A DNA stretch of 64,000 nucleotides from Picocystis sp. L7. Taxonomy: Eukaryota; Chlorophyta; Picocystophyceae; Picocystales; Picocystaceae. The notes below the pieces were generated by a model. It ran no database searches, had not been told where the DNA came from, and saw only the letters and a list, made by a program, of their open reading frames with translations. This document shows positions 30,548 to 41,699 of this stretch, piece after piece. The stretch lies in the NCBI GenBank assembly GCA_020975725.1, contig QXJR01000009.1:62001-126000 (forward strand), written 5' to 3'. Numbering within the stretch: the first letter of the stretch is position 1; each line of letters starts with the position of its first letter. The position numbers and the translations under genes were made by a program.

Positions 30548-31142
30548 TTAGTTGATTTCGTGAAACTTCATCCCTTTCCCGCAAACAGGACAGGTTGGCT
30601 TTCTTTCCAACCACTCGTAGATGCAGGCAAGGTGGAAGTTGTGTCCGCACTTGGTTTGAATCTTTGGGTTTTCTTCGGTGTATTCTTCCAAGCAGGTGGG
30701 GCAGCACTCTTCCTGGTCCCCTTCTTTTTCTGGTGGATTGAGGAAGAAGGAGGGTGGTATGATTTTTTTGAAGCTCTCTTGGAAGGCTTCGATCTCCTTT
30801 TCTCCCCCTTGGGTGGGTACGTCCCACCTGTCCCTGTTTTCACCCGTCCAATCCTGCAGCACGGTCGTGCGTCGGTCAGCGTGTCTGTACCCGTTGGGCT
30901 GGTTATCCTTCGTCGTTCCTGTTTCGTGTTCGAATCTTGTTCATGGTTTCCGTTCCGTCCGTTCGTGTCGTTGTGCTGGCATTCCTTTCCTGGAACGGTG
31001 GGTGCCTCACCTGTGTTGTGCTCGTGGTATCGCTGGTCCTGGATCTCCTCCATGCCCTGCTGCTGCTTTGGTCCCGTCCAGTTCTCAGGGGTGTCCAGAC
31101 CTCGTGGTCTTCTGAGGAGTCCCACAGCGTCCCCCTGCACAT
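30548..31142 (-). CDS. RING-H2 E3 ubiquitin ligase, two exons: 31142-31011 and 30853-30548
   Basis: 145 aa by the spliced model. The RING-H2 finger is C95-x2-C98 ... C113-x-H115-x2-H118-x2-C121 ... C132-x2-C135, with the CPTCLEEYTEENPKI and HLACIYEWLER segments shared with the plant RHB1A/At3g02290 group, and the same short tail after the finger. The finger exon has no ATG before it in frame, so an upstream exon is needed. I place it at 31142-31011 (MCRGTLWDSSEDHEVW): donor CAG/GTGAGG, acceptor CTGCAG, phase 0, GCTGAC 21 nt before exon 2. The finger is certain; exon 1 is an inference from these signals. AATAAA at 30524-30519, 24 nt past the stop. Convergent with the MscS gene. Confidence 0.8.
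30854..31010 (-). other. Proposed intron of the RING-H2 gene
   Basis: 157 bp, GTGAGG...CTGCAG, phase 0, GCTGAC 21 nt before the 3' exon. Confidence 0.6.
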
Positions 31143-31661
31143 TTGTCCCTGTGGAGGTGTGTGTTTAGGTGTCATGCAATGTTTGTGTGTGTGTTTTCGT
31201 GTGTGTTTCGGATGGGTGCTCCCACAACCCTCGTACGGTCAGTCCCATCCACCTCTTCACGCACCGTTGGACGTTCCCACCTCTACCCTTCCTCTCGGAC
31301 CTGGTTCGGAACCTCGTTTGAAAACGCACCAGCCATGTCCAACAGGTGCGCACACACCCACGTCCACGATCCATGGTGAAGGGAATGTTCACCCAGGTGG
31401 ATCCCCGAGAACGATTGGGTCCCTTCCCTCCAATCGTCCCCGACTCACCCTCGGTTTCCATCGGGTGGATCCGTCCCTTTCCCCCCCCGGGTTCGAGAAG
31501 GATGGGTGGGAAGAGGGGAACCCATCCGACACGTGGAAGAGAAGGGAAGGAACCGTCCCCACCCGGGGCACGAAACGAAACACGAAGGAAAGGAAAGAAA
31601 TTAAAGAGAAGGGAGGAAGAAAAGGTTAGAAAGGGGAACCACGAACCCAAAGGAGGTGGGA
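31143..31661. promoter_or_regulatory. Promoter of the RING-H2 gene and 3' end of GyrB
   Basis: Contains GGGTTCGAGAAGG at about 31488 and GGTTCGGAACC at about 31305, forms of the recurrent motif. No gene. Confidence 0.4.
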
Positions 31662-33731
31662 CTACAGGTCCAGATCAGTCCAACGCACCTTGGCGCTCTC
31701 CGATTCGATGAAGGCGCGACGTGGAGACACACGATCGCCCATGAGCAAACACAGCATGTGGTTGGCCTTTTCGGCGTCCTCCACCGTCAAACGACGCAAC
31801 GTACGCGTGGAAGGATTCATGGTGGTCTCCCACAACTGCTCCGGCATCATCTCGCCCAACCCCTTGAAACGCTGGAGCTGGTACGAACCCACCGGCCAAT
31901 CCGAAGTCAGTGCACGCATCTCCGACTCGTCGTAGCAATACGTGCTGCGACGGTCCCGCGTCACCTTGTACAAGGGAGGAACGCCCACGTACACGTGACC
32001 GCGCTCGAACAACTCGTGCTGGTAACGATACAGAAACGTCAGGAGCAAGGTGCGAATGTGAGCACCGTCCACGTCGGCATCCGTCAATATGATGACCTTG
32101 TGATACCGCAAATTGCGGATCTCCTCCCCCTTCAAACCCAGACCCAACGCCACGATCAAATCAGACAGCTCCTTGTTCTTGTACACGGCCGCGTCGTCGA
32201 TACGTTCCACGTTCAATATCTTGCCCCGCAAAGGCAGGATGGCCTGGAACAGGCGATCCCGACCCTGCTTGGCGCTGCCTCCTGCTGAATCCCCCTCCAC
32301 GATGAATATCTCCGATTCCTCTGCTTTCGTGCTGGAGCAATCCGCCAGCTTTCCCGGAAGCGTGGAACGCGTCAGGACATTCTTCCGCCGAACCAGCTCG
32401 CGTGCCTTCTTCGCTGCCTCTGCTGCCTTGGCGGCCTGGATGGCTTTCTTCATAATGGATTCCAGTGACTTGGGAGACAGCTGCAGGGCATCCCCTACGT
32501 AGCTGGAAGCACTGCTCTCCACAAGACGACGCACCGAAGGGTTCCCTAACCTTGCCTTGGTTTGCCCCTCAAACTCTGGCTCCCGTACCTTGACAGCCAC
32601 AATGGCCGCAAGCCCTTCCCGCACGTGCTCTCCACCGAGGTTGGAATCTCCCTCCTTGATATATTTGAACTTCTTCCCCAGGACATTGAGGGTCCTGGTC
32701 AGAGCCGACTTCAACCCATCAACGTGAGTGCCGCCGTCAGGTGTGCGTATGCTGTTGACGTATCCGAGCATGGTGTCCGAGTAAGCGTCCGAGCACCACT
32801 GCAGGGCGACGTCGATCTCCGTGTCCTCCACTTCGCACGTGAAGGTGATGGGTTCGTGCATGGGCTGCTTGTCTCGGTTCACCCATGCCACGTATTCCTT
32901 GAGACCACCTTCGAAATGGAACTCTTCCCATTCGGCCTCTTTGCTCCCTTCGGACGCTCCCTTGAACCTGATGCGAGCGGCGCTGTTGAGGAAGGCAAGC
33001 TCCCTCATGCGGATCCTCAGGGTCTCGCTGTCGTACTTGATCCCGCCCTTGAACACGGTGTCATCGGCCAGGAACCTCACCTCCGTGCCGGTGCGTTCGG
33101 CTTGGTCCATGGGAAGCGTTTCCACCACGAGATCGGTGACCGGTTTCCCTCTTTCGTACCTCTGCTTGTGCATCATGCCGTCCCTGCAGACCACGACTTC
33201 GAGCGCTTCGGAGAGTGCATTCACCACAGACAGGCCCACGCCATGAAGGCCACCCGAGACCTTGTACCCGCTGTCGTCTCCACCGAACTTTCCACCCGCG
33301 TGCAGCACGGTGAGCACGGTCTCGAGCGCAGATTTCTTCGTGGAGGTGTGCTGTGCGGTGGGAATGCCTCTTCCATCGTCGGACACGCGCACCCAACCGC
33401 CTTCTTGCAGCTCCACCTGCACGTGCGTGGCGTATCCGGCCTGCACCTCGTCCACCGCATTGTCCACGAGCTCGTACACGAGGTGGTGCAGGCCTTTGGG
33501 TCCCGTGCTGCCGATGTACATGCCTGGACGCTTGCGCACTGGATCCAAACCTTCCAAAACTTGGATCTGTTCGGCGTCGTAGCTCGAAGAAGGCGTGGGC
33601 GCGGACGGTGGAGCGGAAAACGCGGCCACCAGGCCCTTTCCGGGACGCAGGACGCGTCCATGCTTCGATTCTCGATCCGCACGTGCGATCGGGACCGCAG
33701 TGAACCGCGCGAATCGACATAGCACGCGCAT
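31662..33731 (-). CDS. gyrB: DNA gyrase subunit B, organelle-targeted
   Basis: 689 aa type IIA topoisomerase ATPase subunit; with GyrA it supercoils organelle DNA. N-terminal 50 residues ([10 protein letters not shown]...) are basic and Ala/Arg/Ser-rich, a likely plastid or mitochondrial transit peptide. Then the GHKL ATPase: [15 protein letters not shown], the ELVDNAVDE Asn, DDGRGIP and the GGLHGVGxSVVNAL box. The Toprim domain shows E479-G-D-S and the DxD set at 551-555 ([17 protein letters not shown]), and the C-terminal [19 protein letters not shown] block is present. Length and order fit cyanobacterial and plant GyrB. Three 11-bp tandem TTCGAACCC copies lie 53-85 bp upstream of the ATG. 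No gyrA in the window. Confidence 0.95.
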   Translation of the reverse strand: MRVLCRFARFTAVPIARADRESKHGRVLRPGKGLVAAFSAPPSAPTPSSSYDAEQIQVLEGLDPVRKRPGMYIGSTGPKGLHHLVYELVDNAVDEVQAGYATHVQVELQEGGWVRVSDDGRGIPTAQHTSTKKSALETVLTVLHAGGKFGGDDSGYKVSGGLHGVGLSVVNALSEALEVVVCRDGMMHKQRYERGKPVTDLVVETLPMDQAERTGTEVRFLADDTVFKGGIKYDSETLRIRMRELAFLNSAARIRFKGASEGSKEAEWEEFHFEGGLKEYVAWVNRDKQPMHEPITFTCEVEDTEIDVALQWCSDAYSDTMLGYVNSIRTPDGGTHVDGLKSALTRTLNVLGKKFKYIKEGDSNLGGEHVREGLAAIVAVKVREPEFEGQTKARLGNPSVRRLVESSASSYVGDALQLSPKSLESIMKKAIQAAKAAEAAKKARELVRRKNVLTRSTLPGKLADCSSTKAEESEIFIVEGDSAGGSAKQGRDRLFQAILPLRGKILNVERIDDAAVYKNKELSDLIVALGLGLKGEEIRNLRYHKVIILTDADVDGAHIRTLLLTFLYRYQHELFERGHVYVGVPPLYKVTRDRRSTYCYDESEMRALTSDWPVGSYQLQRFKGLGEMMPEQLWETTMNPSTRTLRRLTVEDAEKANHMLCLLMGDRVSPRRAFIESESAKVRWTDLDL

Positions 33732-34385
33732 CGCGGCGGCGCCTTCCACGTGGTCCCTCGCTTCGACGTGTGTCTCGGTTCCTTTCGAACCCCTTTCGAA
33801 CCCTTTTCGAACCGAGGGTTCGACCGATGGAGTCCCGGACAACCGGATCAAGAAGGGGAACGACACCGGGCGTTTCAGGTTGGACGGGGTGTGACAGCAG
33901 AGATGAGAAGACAACTGTACATGTAGGTCCATCATCCCTGCCACCACAACAACCATGAAACAAGGACACACGCACAGGACTGGACGTCTGGATGCATGGG
34001 AATCACGCAAGGACAACAAGCCGGTGGGACCGACACGACGGGGACCGAAGAACGTCGCGACGGAACGCAACGTGTCCGCCCTGCAGGCTACCAACCTGCA
34101 CAAGTGGGAGGATTCAGGCAGTGCTTGTGCAAAAGAGCACGTGATGGATATAGAATATTCGTCATTGACATGTGAGACGAGATAAAAGCTATGCAAGGCT
34201 GGCCATAGGCAACATAGTCGGTAGACAAGCACACGGGGGGGCGGGGGGTCGAATCTGGAGGTATGCATTCATCAGAGTATAGACGGAGGCTTCCCGGCGA
34301 AATGGGGATCTCAATCTCTATCGTCAACTGGGAAGCCAGGTGATTTCCAGACCTTTGGCCTGAAGAGGCTCCGTTCCACCATCCA
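33732..34385. promoter_or_regulatory. GyrB promoter with tandem TTCGAACC elements; 3' side of the MFS gene
   Basis: TTCGAACC occurs at 33784, 33795 and 33806, one helical turn (11 bp) apart, followed by an inverted GGGTTCGACC at 33816. This is the clearest array of the motif in the window. The remainder toward 34385 is AT-richer 3' flank. No gene. Confidence 0.6.
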
Positions 34386-35813
34386 TCAAGCCAGGCTCTC
34401 CTGCTTCTTCTCGTCCGGAATCAGGGTCAGGAGAAGGGTGGCGATCGCCGTGGCAACAAAGCCCCCATAAAAGCAACCCGTAGAACCCAATGCGTCAGAC
34501 ATGCGACCAGCAAGGATGTTTCCAAAAGCCAGAGCGATACCCGTAACGATCGAGAACGTCGAGAAGGCTGTCCCGCGCAAATTTGCCGGAATGGATTCCG
34601 ACACCAATGCTTTGATGTTCCCTTGAGTCATGGACATGTGCAGGCCCACCAACATAAATCCGAGAAGGACACAAGGGACATTAGAGGTCGCGATGAACAT
34701 GATGTGCGCGGCAATGAGCACGCCAAAGCCGTAGAGCAGCATTTGCTTCCTGCTGCTTTTGTCTGCAAGCACGCCAAGCGGATAGGTGGTCACGCTCTGC
34801 AGAAGCTGGTTCGCAATTAGCAGTCCGGGCAAAGCTGCAACTGGCCAGCCGACCGCCTTGGCTCTCAACGTGACGAACGCTTCACTAAAGCGTGATACAT
34901 ACAGGATGCTTACCACTGCCAGCGTCAACCAAAATTTGAACGGTAACTGACTCACATCCTTGATGGACCATTTCTGCTTGGGTTTGGATTCCTTTGGTGT
35001 CCCAGTGGCCGGTTCGGTCTCTACTACGGAGGGTTGCCTCACAAACAAGAACTGAACGACCAGCGCCAGAGCAGCGGGGATGGTGGCCAGCATGAACGTT
35101 TGCCTGTAGTTGTTCTTCGTGAGGAGCATGCACAGCGATGCCATCGCTGCCCCTGCCACGCCTCCCAAGGTCGCCATGGATTGATTGATGCCGTAGGCGC
35201 TTCCTCTCTGGTCCTTTGGGGACAGGTCTGCCAGCAATGCATCGGTGGGAGCGGCCCGGACGCCTTTGCTGAGCCGATCGATCAGCTTTCCAGCAAAGAC
35301 AAGGTTGACGGACGTGGCCATGGCAAACATAGGCTTCACAATGGCAGTCATGCAGGAACCAAAGGCTATGACCTGGGTCCTGGATCCCAGGATATCGCTC
35401 ACGATCCCGGAGAACACCTTGGAGAAGAAGGCAGCGGCGATGGCCACGCCTTCCAAGGAGCCGATCTTGGTGTTGCTGGCTCCCAGTTCCACTTTGAGGA
35501 ACACGGGGAGCAAGGAGAAGACCATCAGCGAGCTGCTGGTCCACAGGAACCCCATGGCTGCAACACCCCACAAGCTTCGGTTGTTTTCTGGATCCGGCAC
35601 GATGGTGGTGGCGTTGCGGAACGTCTTCGTGGCTTTGGGAGCGACCAGCGTCCGTTTTCGATCCGTTTTCGCGACGGGCAGCGGCACGCACCGCGTGTGC
35701 ATCGGACCACCGCCCGTCTTACGGTTCGTCCACCTCTTCCCCGCACCTTTCGACTTGGTCTTCCACGTCCTTGGCATCGTTCCGACCGTTCCGCTACTTC
35801 CCATCCACGCCAT
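34386..35813 (-). CDS. Major facilitator superfamily transporter of bacterial type
   Basis: About 475 aa with 12 predicted membrane segments. Between segments 2-3 and after, the block GKLIDRLSKGVRAAPTDALLADLSPKDQRGSAYG is the extended MFS motif A typical of a bacterial subgroup in which GKxxDRxxKGxRxxPRDAL is conserved; a second half-motif (LGVLADKSSRKQ) follows the central loop. The central cytosolic loop is Lys/Glu/Pro-rich. The first 90 residues (MAWMGSSGT, then basic) are long for an MFS and might be an organelle transit peptide. Substrate unknown. One exon; ATG at 35813, with MPRTWKT as a later option. GGTTCGGTTCGACC lies just upstream. Confidence 0.85.
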   Translation of the reverse strand: MAWMGSSGTVGTMPRTWKTKSKGAGKRWTNRKTGGGPMHTRCVPLPVAKTDRKRTLVAPKATKTFRNATTIVPDPENNRSLWGVAAMGFLWTSSSLMVFSLLPVFLKVELGASNTKIGSLEGVAIAAAFFSKVFSGIVSDILGSRTQVIAFGSCMTAIVKPMFAMATSVNLVFAGKLIDRLSKGVRAAPTDALLADLSPKDQRGSAYGINQSMATLGGVAGAAMASLCMLLTKNNYRQTFMLATIPAALALVVQFLFVRQPSVVETEPATGTPKESKPKQKWSIKDVSQLPFKFWLTLAVVSILYVSRFSEAFVTLRAKAVGWPVAALPGLLIANQLLQSVTTYPLGVLADKSSRKQMLLYGFGVLIAAHIMFIATSNVPCVLLGFMLVGLHMSMTQGNIKALVSESIPANLRGTAFSTFSIVTGIALAFGNILAGRMSDALGSTGCFYGGFVATAIATLLLTLIPDEKKQESLA

Positions 35814-36844
35814 TTTCTTCGCTTCTCCCTTGTACAAAACGCGGAGGGTTGGACCCATGGGTTCGGTTCGACCTATCCTTGTCGATCGATTCCCTTCCTG
35901 TCTTGTCAATCGTTCGGACAGACGTCCTGTTGGATGCCGAACGTGCGCCTTTGAAACACCTGCATCCAATCCAAGGTCGGTTTGGGGGAAGGGGACTCGT
36001 CGATCCCACCCTCGAAACTGCCGATGGTCGGGGAGACCCTTTGCCCGGGCGGAGGAGGACGGGAGCGAGGGAAGGAAAGGGAGAGGACCAGGGACGGAAG
36101 GCAGGGGAAATCGGATCCCTTCCTAGCCCACGGGGAGATCGACCCCCGCGGACGGGTGCGTTCGAGGACGACAGAGGGGAAAGACAGGGATCCTCTGCGG
36201 GGACGGGTGCGTACGGGACCCGGATGGGTCCTCGGAATCGAACCGACGCGCGTGGCGAAGGCGAAGAGATCGATTCTGGACACGATCCGGCAATCTCGAG
36301 GGAAAGACCCTGTTGCTTGTCCTTCGAATCTGGCGATGGAACAAACCGGACCAGCTGCTCGCCCACGGACCCCGACCGTGCGATGCACGAAAGCCATGGA
36401 AAGTGGTGGAAACAGAAGGAAAACAGGGTCCCACAGGACAAGGAGTGAAACATACTGAAAGTGCAAAGTGACAGGACCTACGAACCTGCACAAGCTCCAT
36501 GCATGCAACCAACGAGACGGGCCTGGAGTGCACTCCTGCACGCCAGTGTCTTCCTTGCTCGTCAGGAGGTCGGTCGATCCCCGTCTTTCACCTATGTAGG
36601 GGGAGGAGAGTTGATGCGAGCCAGATTGGTTTCGAGAACGACGCCAGGCGCCACTCAGAAAAAAAGGCACGCTGCTGGACCTGGCCATCGCACGCCTCGA
36701 AGACTACACGAAATAGAAAACGTGCAGACGAAAACAAACTGGCAAACATACTTGGGTCCGGTGGGCTGGAAAAGGGAAGCAAGCGTCCTTCGTTCCGAGC
36801 AGATACCTGCCTCTTTATTCAACAATGTTTCGAAGGACCTGCTC
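35814..36844. promoter_or_regulatory. MFS promoter and 3' end of SF3B3
   Basis: The left 500 bp is GC-rich with GGGTTCGGTTCGACC near 35855; the right part is AT-richer and contains AATAAA (36819-36814) for SF3B3, 25 nt past its stop. A GGTTCGATTCC box at 36230-36245 (minus) resembles a tRNA B box, but no cloverleaf can be folded around it. Confidence 0.45.
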
Positions 36845-39800
36845 CTAGAGTACTTTTGCACGAATGTCTTCGAGCTTCTTCAAGACCTCCCCGGGCGTCC
36901 GATCGAGATCGCCCGCGATCCTCTGCTGCATCGAGTACGTCAAAGAAGCAAACTGTTCGCATAGGTCCCCGTCGATGCATGCTCTCACAGGAAAGTATGA
37001 AGAGCGAAAGGCAGCATGATCCCTACCGCACAAGGGTGGATTCTCTATCCTCATGTGCATCTCAAGCTGCATGAAGAAGTCCACATCCTCCATGGACGGA
37101 AGAGGAATGAAACCGTACAAGCCCCCGGTGTTCGAGGCCCCCAAAATAACCTCGGTCCCCCCTGGTTGCAGGGTGCAACGTTTCAGCGACACAAGCGTTT
37201 CTCCAACATGAAACTGAACTTCATCAAACAGCTTGTGTGGAGCACCAAGAAGCATCCCCTTCGAGAAAATGATCTTCCCTCCTGTTGGATCATCTTCCAC
37301 GTCTTCACTTGCTTCTTTCAGCAAACGCGACACAAAAAAGTTCCCGAACTTGTCCCCGCCAGCCATCGTGTCATAGTCAAGATGCAGCGCACAGCAGATG
37401 TGGCGCATGCTGGGAGTATCAGCAAACAAATACATCTGATTATCTGCGGGTTTGTACTTAGCATAGAGAAAGCCTTCCTGGGCATCTCCTACAAAGATGC
37501 GATTCCCCATGGAAGACACCATCATAGCTGCCGTTGGAAGGTCTCTCAGTTCACACTTCTTCAGGAGCTTCTTTTTGCCCAGATCAAAGAGGATCACTTT
37601 ATTTCCAACCCCAGCAAGAAGCCTGCCATTGAATGGGGCCAAAGAGAAAGGAATGCCATCTACGGCCGTCGAATGCAAAAGACTGAGCTGACTCGTCTGT
37701 GGATCCAGCCTATACAGATCTACGCTTGCAGAGTCAAGGACCCGCGGATAAAATGAAAGACGCTGCACTGTGCCAACTGCCAGCAGATGTTCCTCCGAGT
37801 CCTTGAAAGTGACATTGCAGATGGAAAAGGCTGCTCGATCATCAGGAAGCTCGTAGCAGCACAGGGTATCCAGGGTGAATGGATCCACGACACGGATACA
37901 TGCTCCCCACGTGCCTTTGGACGTCCGCACGATTTCAGCAAACTCTTGAGCCTCCTCTTGTTCTGCACTCGCCACCTCCATCGGTTTTGCCTCGTCTTCT
38001 AGCTTTACTTCCTCCTTCACATGTCGAGTTGCATGATCAGCTTCAAGAAGCACCAGCTTCTTCGTCTTCTGCTCTATCAGGATGCGACGTGGGGTGTACT
38101 TGAGACTGGTTGTTGTAGCATTGAGGGACTCACCCAGCTTTTCAAGCATCAGGACTCTCAATGTGTCCTTGCATACAGCAACTATCCCCTCGGGACACTG
38201 CTCACTGGCAAAGGACGAAGCATGTTCCAAGGATTCATACGAGAGCGGCGTCAAGGAATGCCTACCCTGGAAATAGTAGCTCAGCCACGGCCTATTCGAA
38301 AGAGCAAGAACGGCAGGTTGCCCATCTGCATGTAGCTTGCACAGGGCAGGTGGTCTAGCCCCAAGGAATCTAGCCCTTGTGTCCGAAAGTTTCCCAGTGA
38401 TGCTATCGACCTCGGTTCTTAAAAGGACCCCGTTTGACAGGCCGATGTTTAGGAAAAGCCCCTCTTGACTTCCAACCCCTTTCGAACCGTCCAAAAAGCT
38501 GATGCTTTCTGGCGGTGCCGCCACAGCTTGCACAGCAAGGGTCTGCATGCAATTGCCCGGATCCAGGGACATCACTCTGACGGTAGAGTCGAAACTTCCC
38601 ACTGCCAAAAACTTACCTCGGAGCCTACCCTCTGGTACGGGAGCGACATCTAGGGATGCTACATCGCCCGGTAATTCCTTCCTATCCTTTTCTTCAAGAT
38701 CCCCTGTGGAGCTCAACTCAAAGTAGACCAACTCCCCCCCAGTGAGGGCCACGACTGCCTGTCGGTTATTGATGGCAACTCTGGTCACTTGCTTTCTACC
38801 TGGAGTTTTCCAATCGCTGATGCGCTTTTCATCCCGAATGTGGCGCAGCCCCCCTGGGTGCGCCTGGAGGAGAGAATCATCTGCAAGGAGGACTACATTT
38901 AGAGAGGGTGCATTGCCCAAGAACCCGCTGTCCGAGATCTCTTCCACGGTCTCCCCGATGCTCAGGACCAGGGTGGCGTTTACAAAGCTCACAACGATGA
39001 ACGAGTCAAATTCGTCAGCGTTCTTCAACTTCACTGTCCACACTCCATTGGGATTACCCGGCAGTGGGGAAACGGCCATCTCCGTGACAGCGAGACCAGG
39101 GCGCAGGACACGCAGGGTTGCCTTAGTGGCCCTTCCACAAACAGCGTAGATCTGAGGCGTTTCCTCTCCCGTTACATTCTCCACCCTCATATCCGTGATG
39201 GGCGCGAAGTTGTCCTGTTCGTCGACCAAGAGCAGATTCTTCAAGGGCCTGGGCTCAAACACGACGGTCGGCATACAGCCACTGTCGACGAGAGGCGCTT
39301 TGCTGGACGATTCGGGGCTATCGTCGTCCCCAATCCCCTGGAACTGATACAAGTTGTGATTCCCTACCTCAGACGCTGCGTACAGAAAACCAGATTTGAG
39401 GATGCAGATGGACACGCATGGATCGATGGTGTCCAGGTACTTTATTTTGAGTTCCTTGACTTCAGTGCCTTCCCATTCCAGCGTGATCTTCATCAGATCC
39501 CCGTACTCGGTCTGTGCCAAGATGAAGAACATGCTCTTCTGACGGTGCACGGAACAGCAAGCAACGAGCGTGGACCTTTCCTCAGGTAGCGACTTCCGTC
39601 TGGGGATCGAGACTCTCAACTCTTCGTGCCCGTCTTTCCTGTACGCAAGGAAATTCTCGCAGCAGATGACAACCCCGGACGGTCCTTCCCCACCGCCAGG
39701 CACCGCGATGAGGAGGTTGGCGGTGCTATCGACTTTCCCAATGACTTTCCTGACCACATGGTTGAGTCCCAGTTCTAGCTCATAGTAAGCAAGCACCTTT

Positions 39801-40539
39801 TTGAATTCCGGCGTCCCGTTTGGCTTTCGCGGGGGATCCTTCCCACCGTGGTCCACCTCCAGAACGGCGAAGATCGGGTTGTCGAACCCACAATCCATCC
39901 CCACCACGTGATGCAGCACGTGGTGCGATTTGTGCGCTTCCAGAGGAGACGATATGGTGAGATTGGCCTTGTTGTCTCTGCTCAACACGTACACGAACTT
40001 TTGCTTCTCTACTGCTGCGATCATGCACGCCCTACCTTTGGGATCTACCGCCACGTACTGTCCTGGCACTGCTCTTCTACATCCTGACCTGCCGAACGTT
40101 TCCTGGTGCACTTTGTAGAACGCGTTGGTCTTGGTATCGTAGAAGAGGATGACGATGCGTCCCGAATCCGATCCCACGATCAGATAGTCCCGGTTCCCTC
40201 CGGGCAGTCGGAACGTGGCCAACGATCGGATGCATCCGAACACTTCGCAGGCGTACACGCTCCGGATGCGTCCCATTTCGTCCGGTCGGAGCAGTTCCAG
40301 TGACTTTCCATGGGACACGGCCACTTCGTGCACTCTGGGCGCCGAGAAGTTCCCATGCACGGCGCACTTGGATCGGAATCCGACGCGTGTGGTCCTCGTC
40401 AGATGGGTTTCCCAAGGCGAGTCGTTCCCGTCGTGCTGGGCTCCTTCTACCGCCTTTTTTCTTTCCTTCCCGCCGTTTCGACGCGCCTGCTCACCTGCAC
40501 GCCCGTGCTTTTGGCCAAGGTGACGGCGTAGAGGTGCAT
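36845..40539 (-). CDS. SF3B3: Splicing factor 3B subunit 3 (SF3B3/SAP130), two exons: 40539-40495 and 40366-36845
   Basis: 1188 aa. Exon 1 codes only MHLYAVTLAKSTGVQ, the counterpart of the SF3B3 start MFLYNLTLQRATG; a 128-bp intron (40367-40494, GTGAGC...CCAAG, CTGAC 31 nt before the acceptor) joins it to CAVHGNFSAPRVHEVAVSHG. The protein follows SF3B3 throughout: LELLRP, VFGxIRSL, DYLIVGSDSGRIVIL, KVHQETFGRSGCRR, PGQYVAVDPKGRA, ISSPLEAHK, and a C-terminal ALHLDYDTMAGGDKFGNFFVSR block of the CPSF-A family. It builds the three beta-propellers of SF3b in the U2 snRNP, contacting SF3B1 and the branch site region. Human protein is 1217 aa. Shares a 327-bp divergent promoter with TrmL. AATAAA follows the stop by 25 nt. 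Confidence 0.95.
40367..40494 (-). other. SF3B3 intron
   Basis: 128 bp, GTGAGC...CCAAG, phase 0, TCTGAC 31 nt before exon 2. Confidence 0.9.
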
Positions 40540-40866
40540 GGACCTCGACCGCGCCTCTCGCGTGCTTGTTGCTTGCGGCGCGCGCGCCACCGTTTCGGTT
40601 CGGTTCGTTCTGGCTTCTCCAAAACCCTCGCTCGTGTCCGGTCCAGTCCTGGCTTCCCCACCGATCGATGGGGGATGGGAACGGGTTCGAACCCGGGGTC
40701 GGTCCCGGATCCTGGTTGGGACGACCGGGCACGAACCCGGGTTGGGATGCGATTGGAAAGGAAGGGACGGTTTCCATCCGGGTCCAGGTCCTCCACCGTC
40801 CGAGAAGGAGAGGGGAACCAGGGAGGGGTCGATCCACACCGAGAGGACAGGGAGACCGGGGAAGGG
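40540..40866. promoter_or_regulatory. Divergent promoter (SF3B3 / TrmL) with palindromic element
   Basis: A perfect 14-bp palindrome CGGGTTCGAACCCG lies at 40682-40695, and ACGAACCCGGG follows at about 40731. Only 327 bp separate the two start codons, so one element may serve both genes. Confidence 0.6.
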
Positions 40867-41478
40867 ATGAGGAGCGCATCGGCGTGGACGTGGCCTCGAA
40901 GGATCGCATTGGGGAGGTCCTGGAGGAGGAAAGGAAGGGAAAGGGAAGGACCCTACGACGGACCCGATCGAAACACCTCCACCGCGAGCCTGCACGTGGT
41001 GTTGGTGCATCCGCAAATCCCAGGAAACGTTGGCAGCGTCGCCAGGACGTGTGCGGCCACCAGGGTGCCCCTGCATCTCGTGGGACCGCTGGGATTCGTG
41101 CTGGACGACAAGAAGCTCAAAAGGGCAGGGTTGGACTACTGGCCACACGTCTGTGTGGCGGTGCACGAATCCTGGGAAGACTTCTACGCGCAATGGCAAG
41201 AACAACACGGTAGCACTGGAGCCCGCCTGATCGCCTTCACCAAGCTGTCGGACCGTTCGCACAACGTAGAAGGGACCTACCGCCGTGGAGATTGGCTGCT
41301 GTTCGGCTCCGAGACCTGCGGTCTCCCGGACCACATCCATGACGCGTGCACGCTCCACGGCACACGCGTGCGCATTCCGATGGTCGAAGACAACGTTCGA
41401 AGCCTGAATTTGGCCGTCTCGGTGGGTGTAGGTGCCTACGAGGCCTTGCGTCAGATCCAAATGGGGGTGGACACTTGA
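40867..41478 (+). CDS. tRNA (cytidine/uridine-34 2'-O)-methyltransferase, TrmL type of the SPOUT class
   Basis: 203 aa. Core LVHPQIPGNVGSVARTCAATRVPLHLVGPLGF is the TrmL motif 1 (IPxNxGNxxRxCAxTxxxLHLIxPLGF), DYWPHV follows, and the C-terminal trefoil-knot SAM site is seen as LLFGSETCGLP and IPMVEDNVRSLNLAVSVGVGAYE. Bacterial TrmL methylates the wobble base of leucine tRNAs; in plants and algae such enzymes are organellar. The N-terminal 45 residues (MRSASAWTWPRRIALGRSWRR) are basic without acidic residues at the start, consistent with an organelle transit peptide. One exon. The substrate is inferred from the family. Confidence 0.88.
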   Translation: MRSASAWTWPRRIALGRSWRRKGREREGPYDGPDRNTSTASLHVVLVHPQIPGNVGSVARTCAATRVPLHLVGPLGFVLDDKKLKRAGLDYWPHVCVAVHESWEDFYAQWQEQHGSTGARLIAFTKLSDRSHNVEGTYRRGDWLLFGSETCGLPDHIHDACTLHGTRVRIPMVEDNVRSLNLAVSVGVGAYEALRQIQMGVDT

Positions 41479-41699
41479 TTGCACGTGCACGGCCTTGTCC
41501 AAACCGAAATCTCTGTTCCTTCGCCGGTCCTACTTCTCCCTCCATGCGTCGCCGTTGCCTCCGTCTCAATGCGACCTCTCTCTCCCCTGGCAATGCTGTG
41601 AAATCCTCCGTCCACCCTAAGCAGGAAGTTGGTACAAAAGGATGATGTGCAACCGAGGCATCGTGGTAATGAGATCGGTGCAATGTGAATTCTTCATTG

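Noticed and set aside
36225-36300. tRNA-like GGTTCGATTCC on the minus strand
   Set aside because: T-arm pairs only four bases and no acceptor, D or anticodon arm can be drawn around it; it fits the promoter motif family better.
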